A stretch of 64,000 nt of DNA from Streptomyces griseicoloratus (GCF_014534645.1 NZ_JACVQF010000025.1:49239-113238); one strand, 5' to 3'; shown: positions 8,779 to 17,518, counted from the stretch's first letter. The notes: generated from the letters alone by a model not told the origin. Translations and numbers: made by a program.

Positions 8779-9801
8779 ATGACCGATTCCCCCACCCTCC
8801 CCGCCGTCAACCGCGAATGGCACCTCGCCAGCCGTCCGGTCGGCTGGCCGAAGCCCGAGGACTTCGCCCTGGTCGAGGCGGAGGTCCCCACCCCGGGCGA
8901 GGGCCAGGTGCTCGTCCGCAACCTGTACGTCTCCGTCGACCCCTACATGCGCGGCCGCATGAGCGCCGCCAAGTCCTATGTCGCCCCCTTCGAGCTCGGC
9001 AAGGTCATGCAGGGCGGCGCGGTCGGCGAGGTCGTCGTCTCCAATGCCGACGGGATCGAGGCCGGCGACCACGTCCTGCACTTCTTCGGCTGGCGCGAGT
9101 ACGCCGCCCTGGACGCCAAGAACGCCGTGAAGGTCGACCCGGAGGCGGCGCCCCTGTCGACGTACCTCGGCGTGCTCGGCATGACGGGCCTGACCGCCTA
9201 CGCCGGTCTGCTGCGCACCGCCGCCTTCAAGGAGGGCGACTCCGTCTTCGTCTCGGGCGCCGCGGGTGCCGTCGGCAGCCAGGTCGGGCAGATCGCCAGG
9301 CTCAAGGGCGCCTCGCGGGTCATCGGGTCCGCCGGGTCGGACGAGAAGGTCAAGCTCCTCGTCGAGGAGTACGGGTTCGACGCCGCGTTCAACTACAAGT
9401 CCGGACCCGTGAGCGAGCAGCTGCGCGAGGCCGCACCGGACGGCATCGACGTCTACTTCGACAACGTGGGCGGCGACCACCTGGAGGCCGCGATCGGCTC
9501 CCTCAACCGGGACGGCCGCATCGCGATCTGCGGAATGATCTCCGTCTACAACAACACCGAGCCCGCCCCGGGCCCGAAGAACCTCGCCCGTCTCATCCAG
9601 ACCCGCGGCCGCATCGAGGGTTTCCTCGTCGGCGACCACTACGACCTCCAGCCGCAGTTCGTCCAGGAGGTCGGCCCGTGGGTCCGCGACGGCCGCCTGA
9701 AGTACCGCGAGACCGTCGTCGAGGGCATCGAGAACAACCTGGAGGCGTTCCTCGGCGTCCTGCGCGGCGACAACATCGGGAAGATGGTCGTCAAGCTCTG
9801 A
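8779..9801 (+). CDS. NADP-dependent medium-chain oxidoreductase (leukotriene B4 dehydrogenase/curcumin reductase type)
   Basis: 340 residues, zinc-free MDR enzyme that reduces activated double bonds of enones with NADPH. Family marks are the N-terminal NREWHLASRPVGWPKPEDF, VSVDPYMRGRM near residue 55, YLGVLGMTGLTAYAGL, the nucleotide-binding VSGAAGAVGSQVGQIARLKG, the FNYKSG motif and FDNVGGDHLEAAI. It lacks the zinc-ligand cysteines. Ribosome site AGGAAAGG. Divergent from the MarR regulator, with operators between, so probably induced by an electrophilic compound; the Ohr gene just downstream fits a detoxification role. Confidence 0.94.
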   Translation: MTDSPTLPAVNREWHLASRPVGWPKPEDFALVEAEVPTPGEGQVLVRNLYVSVDPYMRGRMSAAKSYVAPFELGKVMQGGAVGEVVVSNADGIEAGDHVLHFFGWREYAALDAKNAVKVDPEAAPLSTYLGVLGMTGLTAYAGLLRTAAFKEGDSVFVSGAAGAVGSQVGQIARLKGASRVIGSAGSDEKVKLLVEEYGFDAAFNYKSGPVSEQLREAAPDGIDVYFDNVGGDHLEAAIGSLNRDGRIAICGMISVYNNTEPAPGPKNLARLIQTRGRIEGFLVGDHYDLQPQFVQEVGPWVRDGRLKYRETVVEGIENNLEAFLGVLRGDNIGKMVVKL

Positions 9802-9894
9802 CCTCCCCGGTCCATTCCGGCATGCGGTAACGTCTTTCCGAAACCGTCGCGATCGTGGGCGCGAGTCGCGGCGGACCGAGGAGGAAGAAACCGC

Positions 9895-10314
9895 ATGCCC
9901 ATCCAGCAGTCCGAGGTCCTCTACACCGCCGTCGCCACCGCCGAGAACGGCCGCGACGGCCGGGTGGCCACCGATGACGGCAAGCTCGACGTCGTCGTGA
10001 ACCCGCCCAAGGAGATGGGCGGCAGCGGCGCCGGCACCAACCCCGAGCAGCTGTTCGCCGCCGGCTACAGCGCCTGCTTCCAGGGCGCGCTCGGCGTCGT
10101 CGCCCGCCAGGAGGGCGTCGACGTCTCCGGCTCGACCGTCACCGCCAAGGTGGGGATCGGCAAGAACGACGACGGTTTCGGGATCATCGTGGAGATCTCC
10201 GCCGAGATCCCGACGGTGGACGCCGCCACCGCCCGGTCGCTGGTGGAGAAGGCCCACCAGGTCTGCCCCTACTCGAAGGCGACCCGCGGCAACATCACCG
10301 TGACCCTCGCCTGA
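9895..10314 (+). CDS. ohr: Organic hydroperoxide resistance protein (Ohr/OsmC family)
   Basis: Cytoplasmic thiol peroxidase of 139 residues that reduces organic and lipid hydroperoxides. The two catalytic cysteines are in SACFQGAL and HQVCPYSKATRGN, and NPEQLFAAGYSACF is the Ohr signature. N-terminus VLYTAVATAENGRDGRV. Strong ribosome site GAGGAAG before the ATG. It lies 93 bases after the oxidoreductase in the same direction and is followed by a strong terminator, so it could be read as a second gene of that unit. No OhrR with a sensing N-terminal Cys is seen next to it. Confidence 0.94.
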   Translation: MPIQQSEVLYTAVATAENGRDGRVATDDGKLDVVVNPPKEMGGSGAGTNPEQLFAAGYSACFQGALGVVARQEGVDVSGSTVTAKVGIGKNDDGFGIIVEISAEIPTVDAATARSLVEKAHQVCPYSKATRGNITVTLA

Positions 10315-10336
10315 CCGGGACCGTCACGCACACGCC

Positions 10337-10373
10337 GGAAGGCCGCACCCCCGCCGCCGGGGGGCGGCCTTCC
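10337..10373 (+). terminator. Terminator hairpin after ohr
   Basis: Perfect 10-bp stem GGAAGGCCGC (10337-10346) with its complement at 10364-10373, 17-base C/G-rich loop, 23 bases after the ohr stop. Confidence 0.75.
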
Positions 10374-10417
10374 CGCGTACCCGCGCCAGGCCGGCGCCGC
10401 CCGGTAGAGTGCCGCCC

Positions 10418-11215
10418 ATGCGCGATCTTGGGGCGGGATTCGGCCACCTTCTGAAGGGCCAGCGCTGGGTGGCCCGGCACGGCAAGAGCTACGGCTTCGG
10501 GCTGGTCCCGGGCCTGATCACCCTGGTCCTGTACGCGGCGGCGCTGGTCGCGCTGGCGCTGTGGGGCGAGGACTTCGTGACCTGGGCGACCCCCTTCGCC
10601 GACGACTGGTCGAGCCCCTGGTCCGGGCTGTTCCGCGGCTTCCTGACCGCCGTCCTGTTCGCCCTCGCCCTGCTCCTGGCCGTCCTCACCTTCACCGCGG
10701 TCACGCTGCTGGTCGGCCAGCCCTTCTACGAGAGCCTCTCCGAACGCGTCGACCGGGACGTCTCCCCGGACGGCACCGCCCCCGAGTCGGACCTGCCGCT
10801 CTGGCGCGAGCTGTGGATCTCCGGCCGGGACAGCCTCCGCATCGTCGTCCGCGCCGCCGTCTGGGGCGTGCTGCTCTTCGCGCTCGGCTTCATCCCGGTC
10901 GTCGGCCAGACGGTCGTGCCCGTGATCGGCTTCTTCGTCACCGGCTTCTTCCTCACCGAGGAACTCGCCGCCGTCGCCCTCCAGCGCCGCGGCGTCGAGC
11001 TGCGCGACCGCCTAGCCCTGCTGCGCTCCCGCAAGACCCTCGTCTGGGGCTTCGGCACGCCGCTGGGCCTGGCCTTCCTGGTGCCGTTCGTCGCGGTGTT
11101 CCTGATGCCGGGCGCGGTCGCGGGCGCCACCCTCCTCGCCCGTGAACTGCTCGGCGAGGAGACCCGCGAGAGCGACGACGACTCCGCCGGTGCCGACGAG
11201 GGAGCCGTGCGGTGA
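10418..11215 (+). CDS. EI24 domain (CysZ-like) membrane protein
   Basis: 265 residues with several membrane segments: FGLVPGLITLVLYAAALVALAL, a long hydrophobic run from AVLFALALLLAVLTF, VRAAVWGVLLFALGFIPVVGQ, and AFLVPFVAVFLMPGAVAGATLLAREL. The short segment GFIPVVGQTVVPVIGFFVTG and PFYESLSERVD are typical of the EI24/CysZ family, whose bacterial members transport sulfate; the actinobacterial role is not established. The ATG at 10418 follows TAGAGT (10405-10410) by seven bases without a ribosome site, so it is probably leaderless. It ends in GTGA, overlapping the start of the LysE gene by four bases. Confidence 0.88.
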   Translation: MRDLGAGFGHLLKGQRWVARHGKSYGFGLVPGLITLVLYAAALVALALWGEDFVTWATPFADDWSSPWSGLFRGFLTAVLFALALLLAVLTFTAVTLLVGQPFYESLSERVDRDVSPDGTAPESDLPLWRELWISGRDSLRIVVRAAVWGVLLFALGFIPVVGQTVVPVIGFFVTGFFLTEELAAVALQRRGVELRDRLALLRSRKTLVWGFGTPLGLAFLVPFVAVFLMPGAVAGATLLARELLGEETRESDDDSAGADEGAVR

Positions 11216-11826
11216 CCGAACTCCTCGCCGTCGCCGTCATCACCGTCCTGGCCGTCGTCGCCCCCGGCGCCGACTTCGCCATGGTGGTCCGGGGCAGCTA
11301 CCTGTACGGCCGCCGCACCGGCCTGCTCGGCGCCGTCGGCGTGGCCGCCGGCGTCCTGGTGCACGTCACCTACACCATGCTCGGCGTCGGCCTGCTCATC
11401 GCCTCCTCCGCCTTCCTGTTCACGGTCGTCAAGCTGGTCGGCGCCGCCTACCTCGTGTACGTCGGCGTGCGCACCTTCCGCGCCCGCGGCGAGGTGCGGG
11501 TCGATCTGGAGAACGGCACCGGCCTCACCCCGTTCGCCGCGCTGCGCACCGGCTTCCTCACCAACGTCCTCAATCCGAAGACGACCCTCTTCGTGGTCTC
11601 CACCTTCGCCCAGGTCGTCGGCCCCGGCACCCCGGTCCTCCAGCAGCTCGGCTACGGGCTGTTCATGTCGCTCGCCCACCTGCTGTGGTTCGCGGCCGTC
11701 GCCGTGTTCTTCTCGCAGGACCGCATGCGCAGCCTGATGCTGCGCGCCCAGAAGGTCCTCAACAAGGTCATCGGCTCCGTCCTGGCCGGGCTCGGCATCA
11801 GCCTCGCGTTCGCCCCCTCACACTGA
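11212..11826 (+). CDS. LysE family amino acid/metabolite exporter
   Basis: 204 residues, integral membrane protein of the LysE/RhtB family that exports amino acids or related solutes. N-terminal segment LLAVAVITVLAVVAPGADFAMVVRGSY carries the family motif (PGAD, then G-RRTGLLGAVGVAAGVLVH), followed by FTVVKLVGAAYLVYVGVRTFR, GFLTNVLNPKTTLFVVSTFAQ (NPK motif) and a C-terminal helix ending in VLAGLGISLAF. The GTG start overlaps the EI24 gene stop (GTGA), so the two are coupled and probably form a two-gene operon. Substrate unknown. Confidence 0.92.
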   Translation: MTELLAVAVITVLAVVAPGADFAMVVRGSYLYGRRTGLLGAVGVAAGVLVHVTYTMLGVGLLIASSAFLFTVVKLVGAAYLVYVGVRTFRARGEVRVDLENGTGLTPFAALRTGFLTNVLNPKTTLFVVSTFAQVVGPGTPVLQQLGYGLFMSLAHLLWFAAVAVFFSQDRMRSLMLRAQKVLNKVIGSVLAGLGISLAFAPSH

Positions 11827-11973
11827 CCGCCGGCGGGGCGACCGGCCCGCGGGTGTTTGTGAAGGGTTCGTACGAACTGGCGGACCGGACGCCCGATGGC
11901 GGACCGCCGGATCACCGCGGCGATTAACGTCTGACCCGGGACGCCCGCCGGCACGGCGTGCCCCACCGGGCAG

Positions 11974-12005
11974 CCCCGGCCCGGAACCTGACGGACGGGC
12001 CGGGG
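11974..12005. terminator. Bidirectional terminator between lysE-like and SGNH genes
   Basis: Perfect 10-bp stem CCCCGGCCCG (11974-11983) / CGGGCCGGGG (11996-12005) with a 12-base loop, between convergent genes. The rest of the 209-base gap holds nothing recognisable. Confidence 0.65.
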
Positions 12006-12035
12006 CCCGACACCGGCCCGGCCCGCCGCACGGCG

Positions 12036-12959
12036 TCAGCCGCTCTTCGCCGTGACGGCCCGGTAGGCGATCTCCGCGAGCCTGGCCTGACCGTTCACAC
12101 TCGGATGGAACCAGTCCCAGTGGCTGAGCTGTTCGGTGCCGAACCGGTACGCGTGCACCGCGCCGCCGTCCGTGCGGCACCGCCGGTCCTTGGCGCAGAC
12201 CGCCCTCAGCACCTCGTTGTAGTCCTCCACCCGCTGCTCCACCGTGTTGCGCCGCAGCGTCGCCGCCGCGTCCAGGGCGTCCGCGTCGCCCAGCATCGAC
12301 GGGCAGATGCCCAGCTTCCACACCTGCTTGCCCAGCGGATTGGTGCGCCCCTCGGACCACAGCCGCTTCAGGTCGGGGATGCTCGCCACGTACACCTGCG
12401 CCTTGGGCAGTTTCGCCCGCAGGGTGCGCATCGCCGTCTCGAACTGCGTCCGGAAGTCGGCCACCGACGTCATCGCCGAGGTCGTCGACCGGCAGGCGTC
12501 GTTCGCCCCCACCATCACCGCCACCAGCTGCGGCCTGTGCGCCGCCGCCCGCGTCATCTGACCGGCCAGGTCCGCCATCCGGGCCCCGGTCACCGCGTGG
12601 TTCCAGGAGCGCCTGACCGCCTGCTTCCCCAGCAGCCGAACGGCGAGGCTGTTCACGTCGGCGCGGGTGCCGGTCGCCCACGACACCTCGGGGCAGTCCG
12701 ACAGGACCGTACAGGCGTCGAAGCCGCGCGTGATGGAGTCGCCCACGGCGGCGACCGACCCGGGGCTCGTGTCCCAGACCGGAGCGGGCTTCGGCGAGGG
12801 CCTGGCCTGCCCCGTCCCGGAACCGGACGGGCCCGAGTCACCGCCGACGGCATCGCAGCCGGCCACGCCCACGACGGCGGCGGTCAGGACGGCGAGCGCG
12901 GTACGCGAACGGCGGCGCCGGTTCCGCGTCCCCTGATCCGTCCTGTGGCCCATGACCAT
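12036..12959 (-). CDS. Secreted SGNH/GDSL hydrolase, probable lipoprotein
   Basis: About 307 residues. An Arg-rich N-terminus (RNRRRRSRTALAVLTAAVVGVAGC) leads to the lipobox VAGC, then a Gly/Ser/Pro linker. The SGNH blocks are all present: block I AAVGDSITRGFD (nucleophile Ser), block III VMVGANDAC, and block V DWFHPSVNGQARLAEIAY with the catalytic Asp and His. An esterase or lipase acting outside the cell is likely; substrate not known. GAGGGACGGGG lies directly before ATG codons at 12959 and 12953, either of which could be used; an open frame back to 13043 has no support. Confidence 0.9.
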   Translation of the reverse strand: MVMGHRTDQGTRNRRRRSRTALAVLTAAVVGVAGCDAVGGDSGPSGSGTGQARPSPKPAPVWDTSPGSVAAVGDSITRGFDACTVLSDCPEVSWATGTRADVNSLAVRLLGKQAVRRSWNHAVTGARMADLAGQMTRAAAHRPQLVAVMVGANDACRSTTSAMTSVADFRTQFETAMRTLRAKLPKAQVYVASIPDLKRLWSEGRTNPLGKQVWKLGICPSMLGDADALDAAATLRRNTVEQRVEDYNEVLRAVCAKDRRCRTDGGAVHAYRFGTEQLSHWDWFHPSVNGQARLAEIAYRAVTAKSG

Positions 12960-13210
12960 CCCCGTCCCTCGCCCGATGCCTCCACGGTCCTCAACCCATG
13001 ACAACGCGTCAGGGTTCCCGGAGGCGCTGATGCAACGGCTCACACCCGTACAAGCGTCCTGCCGGGTGAATGGCGGAGGTTTCGGAGCAGCGGGACCGAC
13101 GGTACGTCACACTCCTTGCCCCGCCGCAGGGTAGCCTCGCCATCAACGTGGCCCGCCCGGCCACACCGTTCCGCCCGTTCCGAGATGTCCCGCTCTGCCC
13201 GGAGGTTCCG

Positions 13211-13705
13211 GTGACGACACGTGGAGTTCTGTACGTGCACTCCGCGCCGCGCGCGCTCTGCCCGCACGTCGAATGGGCCGTCGCCGGGGTGCTCGGCACG
13301 CGCGTCAGCCTGGACTGGATCCGGCAGCCCGCCGCCCCCGGCACCTGGCGCTCGGAGTTCTCCTGGCAGGGCCAGGCCGGCACCGCCTCCAAACTGGCCT
13401 CCGCGCTGCGCGGCTGGCACCTGCTGCGCTTCGAGGTCACCTCGGAGCCGTCCGCCGGCTCCGAGGGCGAGCGCTACAGCTGCACCCCCGACCTCGGCAT
13501 CTTCCACGCCGTCACCGGCATCCACGGCGACATCCTGATCCCCGAGGACCGGCTGCGCGCCGCCCTGGTCCGCTCCCAGCGCGACGAGACCGACCTGGAG
13601 GGCGAGATCGCCAAGCTGCTGGGCAAGCCGTGGGACGACGAACTGGAGCCGTTCCGCTACGCGGGCGAGGGTGCCCCGGTGCGCTGGCTGCACCAGGTGG
13701 TGTGA
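13211..13705 (+). CDS. DUF3145 family protein
   Basis: 164 residues, cytoplasmic, function unknown. The sequence MTTRGVLYVHSAPRALCPHVEWAVAGVLG begins at a GTG with CGGAGG six bases upstream; the frame is open further upstream (to 13070) but without a ribosome site. The protein has conserved Trp/Arg/Glu positions (DWIRQPAAPGTWRSEFSWQG, RYSCTPDLGIFHAVTG, KPWDDELEPFRYAGEGAPVRWLHQVV). This family sits next to the fatty acid synthase genes in many actinomycetes. Convergent with fabF, separated by a strong terminator. Confidence 0.9.
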   Translation: MTTRGVLYVHSAPRALCPHVEWAVAGVLGTRVSLDWIRQPAAPGTWRSEFSWQGQAGTASKLASALRGWHLLRFEVTSEPSAGSEGERYSCTPDLGIFHAVTGIHGDILIPEDRLRAALVRSQRDETDLEGEIAKLLGKPWDDELEPFRYAGEGAPVRWLHQVV

Positions 13706-13720
13706 GTACCGTTCCGCACA

Positions 13721-13758
13721 TGTGAAGGGCCCCCACCGAGCGGTGGGGGCCCTTCACA
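13721..13758. terminator. Bidirectional terminator between DUF3145 and fabF
   Basis: Perfect 18-bp stem, TGTGAAGGGCCCCCACCG at 13721-13738 and its complement at 13741-13758, with only two unpaired central bases. One of the strongest hairpins in the window; it serves both convergent genes. Confidence 0.85.
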
Positions 13759-13774
13759 CGCGTGTGGACGTCTC

Positions 13775-15046
13775 TCAGACCGTCCGGAACGCCAGCACCA
13801 CGTTGTGCCCGCCGAACCCGAACGAGTCGTTCAGCGCGGCGATCCGGCCCTCGACCGGCAGCTTCCTGGCCTCCCCGCGCACGATGTCCGCGTTGGCCTC
13901 CGCCTCGGGGTCGAGGTTCTCGACGTTGATGGTCGGCGGCGCCACCCGGTGGTACAGGGCGAGGACGGTCGCGACGGACTCCACGCCGCCCGCGCCACCG
14001 AGGAGGTGACCGGTCATCGACTTGGTGCCGGAGACCGCCATGTGGTCGGTGTCGTCGCCGAAGACCTTGCGCAGCGCCTTCAGCTCGGCGATGTCACCGG
14101 CCGGCGTCGAGGTGGCGTGCGCGTTGACGTACACGACCTCGGCCGGGTCCAGGTCGGTGCGGTCCAGCAGGTTCTGCAGGGCGTGCGAGATGCCGCGGCC
14201 CTCCGGCTCCGGCTGCACGATGTCGTGGCTGTCGGCCGAGACGCCCTGGCCGACCGCCTCCGCGTAGACACGGGCACCGCGCCGCTCGGCGTGCTCGGCG
14301 GACTCCAGGACCAGGACGCCGGCGCCCTCACCGAGGACGAAGCCGTCGCGGGCGGTGTCGAAGGGACGCGAGGCGCCCTGCGGGTCGTCGTTGTTCTTGG
14401 ACATCGCCATCATGTTGCCGAACGCGGCGATGGGCAGCGGGTGGATCGCCGCCTCCGTACCACCGGCGACGACGACGTCGGCGCGGCCGGTGCGGATCAT
14501 CTCGATGGCGTAGCCGATGGCCTCCGCGCCCGAAGCGCAGGCGGAGACCGGGGTGTGCACGCCCGCACGGGCGTTCACGGCCAGACCCACGTTGGCGGAC
14601 GGGCCGTTGGGCATCAGCATCGGCACGGTGTGCGGGGAGACGCGGCGGACGCCCTTCTCCTTCAGCACGTCGTACTGGTCCAGCAGGGTCGTCACGCCGC
14701 CGATGCCGGAGGCGATGACCGCACCGAGCCGGTCGGGGTCGACGGTGCCGTCCTCGCCGGCCTTGCCGGTGAAGCCGGCGTCCTTCCACGCCTCCTGCGC
14801 CGCGATCAGCGCGAACTGCGCCGAGCGGTCCAGCCGGCGGGCCTGGGGCCGCGGAATGACCTCGGAGGGTTCCACGGCGACGGGGGCGGCGATACGGACC
14901 GCCTGCTCGGCGGCCCACTCCTGCTCCAGGGGCTTGACGCCGGACTTGCCGGCGACCAGGCCCTCCCAGGTAGAGGCTGCGTCGCCACCCAGCGGTGTGG
15001 TTGCGCCGATACCGGTGACGACCACGGTGCGCTTGGTCGAGCTCAC
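13775..15046 (-). CDS. fabF: 3-oxoacyl-ACP synthase II (beta-ketoacyl-ACP synthase FabF)
   Basis: Condensing enzyme of type II fatty acid synthesis that extends acyl-ACP with malonyl-ACP. 423 residues. N-terminal VVVTGIGATTPLGGDAASTWEGLV; catalytic Cys in VSACASGAEAIGYA near residue 170; His residues in NAHATSTPAGD and GTKSMTGHLLGGAGG; C-terminal NDSFGFGGHNVVLAF. GTG start at 15046 with GGAGAAAG upstream. Last gene of fabD-fabH-acpP-fabF, 87 bases after acpP. Confidence 0.97.
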   Translation of the reverse strand: MSSTKRTVVVTGIGATTPLGGDAASTWEGLVAGKSGVKPLEQEWAAEQAVRIAAPVAVEPSEVIPRPQARRLDRSAQFALIAAQEAWKDAGFTGKAGEDGTVDPDRLGAVIASGIGGVTTLLDQYDVLKEKGVRRVSPHTVPMLMPNGPSANVGLAVNARAGVHTPVSACASGAEAIGYAIEMIRTGRADVVVAGGTEAAIHPLPIAAFGNMMAMSKNNDDPQGASRPFDTARDGFVLGEGAGVLVLESAEHAERRGARVYAEAVGQGVSADSHDIVQPEPEGRGISHALQNLLDRTDLDPAEVVYVNAHATSTPAGDIAELKALRKVFGDDTDHMAVSGTKSMTGHLLGGAGGVESVATVLALYHRVAPPTINVENLDPEAEANADIVRGEARKLPVEGRIAALNDSFGFGGHNVVLAFRTV

Positions 15047-15133
15047 GGGAATTCTTTCTCCAACGGGATACGGATTCGTACGGCGCCACCGCCGGGTGGC
15101 GGGGCAGTCAGCCCACAGGCAGTGATCGGTAGA

Positions 15134-15382
15134 TCAGGCCTGGTGCTTGAGGATGTAGTCGGTCGCGTCGCCGACGGTCTTGAGGTTCTTGACGTCGTCG
15201 TCCGGGATCTTGACGTCGAAGCGCTCTTCGGCGGCGACGACGACCTCGACCATGGACAGCGAGTCGACGTCCAGGTCGTCGGTGAAGGACTTGTCCAGCT
15301 GGACGTCCTCAACCGGGATGCCGGCGATCTCGTTCACGATCTCGGCGAGACCGGCGACGATCTCTTCCTGAGTGGCGGCCAT
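15134..15382 (-). CDS. acpP: Acyl carrier protein
   Basis: 82 residues, very acidic. The Ser of DVDSLSMVEVVVAAEERF, near residue 41, receives the 4'-phosphopantetheine arm. Carries growing acyl chains between FabD, FabH, FabF and the reductases. Ribosome site GAAGGAG nine bases before the ATG. Lies between fabH (78 bases away) and fabF as in the Streptomyces fatty acid operon, so it is the primary-metabolism ACP and not a polyketide ACP. Confidence 0.97.
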   Translation of the reverse strand: MAATQEEIVAGLAEIVNEIAGIPVEDVQLDKSFTDDLDVDSLSMVEVVVAAEERFDVKIPDDDVKNLKTVGDATDYILKHQA

Positions 15383-15460
15383 GATGGCGCTCCTTCGTAG
15401 ATGTTCCAGAGGGTGTGGCGGTGTGTTCCGTCCCGGACCGCATGATCCGGCACGGAGTGC

Positions 15461-16492
15461 CTAAGGGAGGGTAACGACCGTCGCGGCGTAGACGAGACCC
15501 GCCCCGAAGCCGATGACGAGCGCGGTGTCGCCGCTCTTGGCCTCGCCGGTCGCCAGGAGCCGCTCCATCGCGAGCGGGATCGAGGCGGCCGAGGTGTTGC
15601 CGGTGGTGCGGATGTCACGGGCGACCGTGACGTGCTCCGGCAGTTTCAGGGTCTTCACCATCGAGTCGATGATCCGCACGTTGGCCTGGTGCGGGATGAA
15701 GACGTCCAGGTCGTCCGGGGTGATCCCGGCCGCGTCCAGCGCCTGCTGGGCGACCTTCGCCATCTCGAACACGGCCCAGCGGAACACCGCCTGGCCCTCC
15801 TGCGTGATCGCAGGAAACTTCACGTTGCCCTCGCTGTCGAGGGGCAGCTCGGAGAGGTCGCCGATCCGGTAGCGGTCCCACGGCACCGTCTGCTTGATCG
15901 TTTCGGCCTTGTCGCCCTCCGAGCCCCACACGGTCGGGCCGATCGCGGGCTCCTGGGACGGGCCGACGACGACCGCGCCCGCGCCGTCACCGAAGAGGAA
16001 GGCGGTGGCCCGGTCCTCCAGGTCGGTCAGGTCGCTCAGCCGCTCGACGCCGATGACGAGCACGTACTCCGCCGAACCCTCGACGATCATGCCCTTGGCC
16101 AGGGTGAGTCCGTAGCCGAAGCCCGCGCAGCCCGCCGAGATGTCGAAGGCGGCGGCCTTGTCGGTGCCGAGCTTGTCGGCGATCTCGGTGGCGACGGCCG
16201 GGGTCTGGCTGAAGTGCGACACGGTCGAGACGACCACGGCACCGATCTGCGAGGCGTCGATCCCGGCGTCCGCGATCGCCTTGCCGGACGCCTCGATCGA
16301 CATCGCCGCGACGGTCTCCTCGGGGGAGGCCCAGTGCCGTGTCTCGATGCCGGAGCGCGAGCGGATCCACTCGTCGGACGAGTCGATCTTCTCGAGGATC
16401 ACCTCGTTGGGCACGATCCGGGTCGGGCGGTAGCCGCCGACCCCGAGGATGCGCGCGTACGGGGCGCCCTTGCTGGGCTTGATCTTCGACAT
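15461..16492 (-). CDS. fabH: 3-oxoacyl-ACP synthase III (FabH)
   Basis: Starts fatty acid synthesis by condensing an acyl-CoA primer with malonyl-ACP; in streptomycetes it favours branched primers. 343 residues. The catalytic triad is Cys in ISAGCAGFGYGL, His in FIPHQANVRIID and Asn in RTTGNTSAASIPLAM. It also has DEWIRSRSGIETRHWA and the C-terminal GFGAGLVYAATVV. AAGGAG lies nine bases before the ATG. The gap from fabD is 16 bases, so the genes are co-transcribed. Confidence 0.97.
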   Translation of the reverse strand: MSKIKPSKGAPYARILGVGGYRPTRIVPNEVILEKIDSSDEWIRSRSGIETRHWASPEETVAAMSIEASGKAIADAGIDASQIGAVVVSTVSHFSQTPAVATEIADKLGTDKAAAFDISAGCAGFGYGLTLAKGMIVEGSAEYVLVIGVERLSDLTDLEDRATAFLFGDGAGAVVVGPSQEPAIGPTVWGSEGDKAETIKQTVPWDRYRIGDLSELPLDSEGNVKFPAITQEGQAVFRWAVFEMAKVAQQALDAAGITPDDLDVFIPHQANVRIIDSMVKTLKLPEHVTVARDIRTTGNTSAASIPLAMERLLATGEAKSGDTALVIGFGAGLVYAATVVTLP

Positions 16493-16508
16493 GCTCTCGG
16501 GCTCCTTG

Positions 16509-17435
16509 TCAGGCGTGCTCTGCGACGAGCTCGCGGGCCGCGTCGAGGTCGGCGGGGGTCTTCAGGGCCAGGGTCTTCACGCCGGGCAGCGCACGCTTGG
16601 CCAGGCCGGTCAGCGTGCCGCCCGGGCACACCTCGATCAGCGCGGTGACGCCGAGCTCCTTGAAGGTCTCCATGCACAGGTCCCAGCGGACGGGGTTGGC
16701 GACCTGGCCGACCAGACGCTCCAGCACCTCGGTGCCGGAGGCGACGGCCTGCCCGTCCTTGTTGGAGACGTACGTCACCTTCGGGTCGGCGGGAGCGAGC
16801 GACTTGGCCGCGTCGGCCAGCTTCTCCACCGCCGGCGCCATGTGGTGCGTGTGGAAGGCACCGGCGACCTTCAGGGCGACGACCTTGCGCACGCCCTCGG
16901 GCTTGTCCTCGTTCAGCGCGGCCAGCTGCTCCACGGTGCCGGCCGCCACGATCTGACCCGCGCCGTTCACGTTCGCCGGGGTCAGACCGAGCTTCTTCAG
17001 GTGCGCCACGCTCACCTCGGGGTCGCCGCCGAGCAGCGCCGCCATGCCGGTCTCGGTCACCGCGGCGGCCTCGGCCATGGCCAGCCCCCGCTTGCGCACG
17101 AGGCCCAGCGCGGCGGTGGCGTCCAGCACGCCCGCGAAGGCGGCGGCGGTGATCTCGCCGACGCTGTGGCCCGCGACCGCTCCCGGCGCGATCTCGGAGA
17201 TGTCACCGAGTGCCGCGGCGGACAGCAACCCGGCGGCGACCAGCAGCGGCTGGGCGACGGACGTGTCGCGGATCTCCTCCGCGTCGGCCTTCGTCCCGTA
17301 GTGGGCGAGGTCGAGTCCGATGGCGTCCGACCACGCGGCGACGCGGTCGGCGGCACCGGGAAGTTGGAGCCAGTCAGTCAGGAAGCCGGGCGTCTGGGCG
17401 CCCTGGCCGGGAGCGACGAGTACGAGCACTCTCAC
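16509..17435 (-). CDS. fabD: Malonyl-CoA:ACP transacylase (FabD)
   Basis: Moves malonyl groups from CoA to ACP. 308 residues. N-terminal VLVLVAPGQGAQTPGFL; nucleophile Ser in AVAGHSVGEITAAAFAG near residue 90; RGLAMAEAAAV; His in VAGAFHTHHMAPA; C-terminal EVCPGGTLTGLAKR. GTG start at 17435 (GTG AGA GTG CTC). First gene of the fab operon, directly downstream of fasR with an inverted repeat in the 83-base gap. FabD also serves polyketide ACPs in streptomycetes. Confidence 0.97.
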   Translation of the reverse strand: MRVLVLVAPGQGAQTPGFLTDWLQLPGAADRVAAWSDAIGLDLAHYGTKADAEEIRDTSVAQPLLVAAGLLSAAALGDISEIAPGAVAGHSVGEITAAAFAGVLDATAALGLVRKRGLAMAEAAAVTETGMAALLGGDPEVSVAHLKKLGLTPANVNGAGQIVAAGTVEQLAALNEDKPEGVRKVVALKVAGAFHTHHMAPAVEKLADAAKSLAPADPKVTYVSNKDGQAVASGTEVLERLVGQVANPVRWDLCMETFKELGVTALIEVCPGGTLTGLAKRALPGVKTLALKTPADLDAARELVAEHA

Positions 17436-17495
17436 ACTCTCTCTTGAGGACGGCTGCGGCCGCCCGTGGGGACAGGGACGAAGAACACGAAGGGG

Positions 17496-17516
17496 TTTTG
17501 TGGGCCCCTGACAAAA
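17496..17516. promoter_or_regulatory. Candidate FasR operator in front of fabD
   Basis: Inverted repeat TTTTGT (17496-17501) / ACAAAA (17511-17516) with a nine-base spacer, in the gap between fasR and fabD. A/T-rich symmetry is striking in this very GC-rich DNA. FasR activates the fab operon in S. coelicolor; that this repeat is its site is inference. Confidence 0.5.
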
Positions 17517-17518
17517 GC

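Noticed and set aside
8707-10257. 516-residue minus-strand frame over the oxidoreductase and ohr genes
   Set aside because: It is composed of Asp/His/Leu/Val antisense patterns and covers two certain genes on the other strand.
12959-13043. Extension of the SGNH lipoprotein start to 13043
   Set aside because: The added residues would separate the signal peptide from the N-terminus, and the ribosome site is directly before 12959.
13805-15400. 531-residue plus-strand frame over fabF and acpP
   Set aside because: Antisense shadow of highly conserved fatty acid synthase genes.
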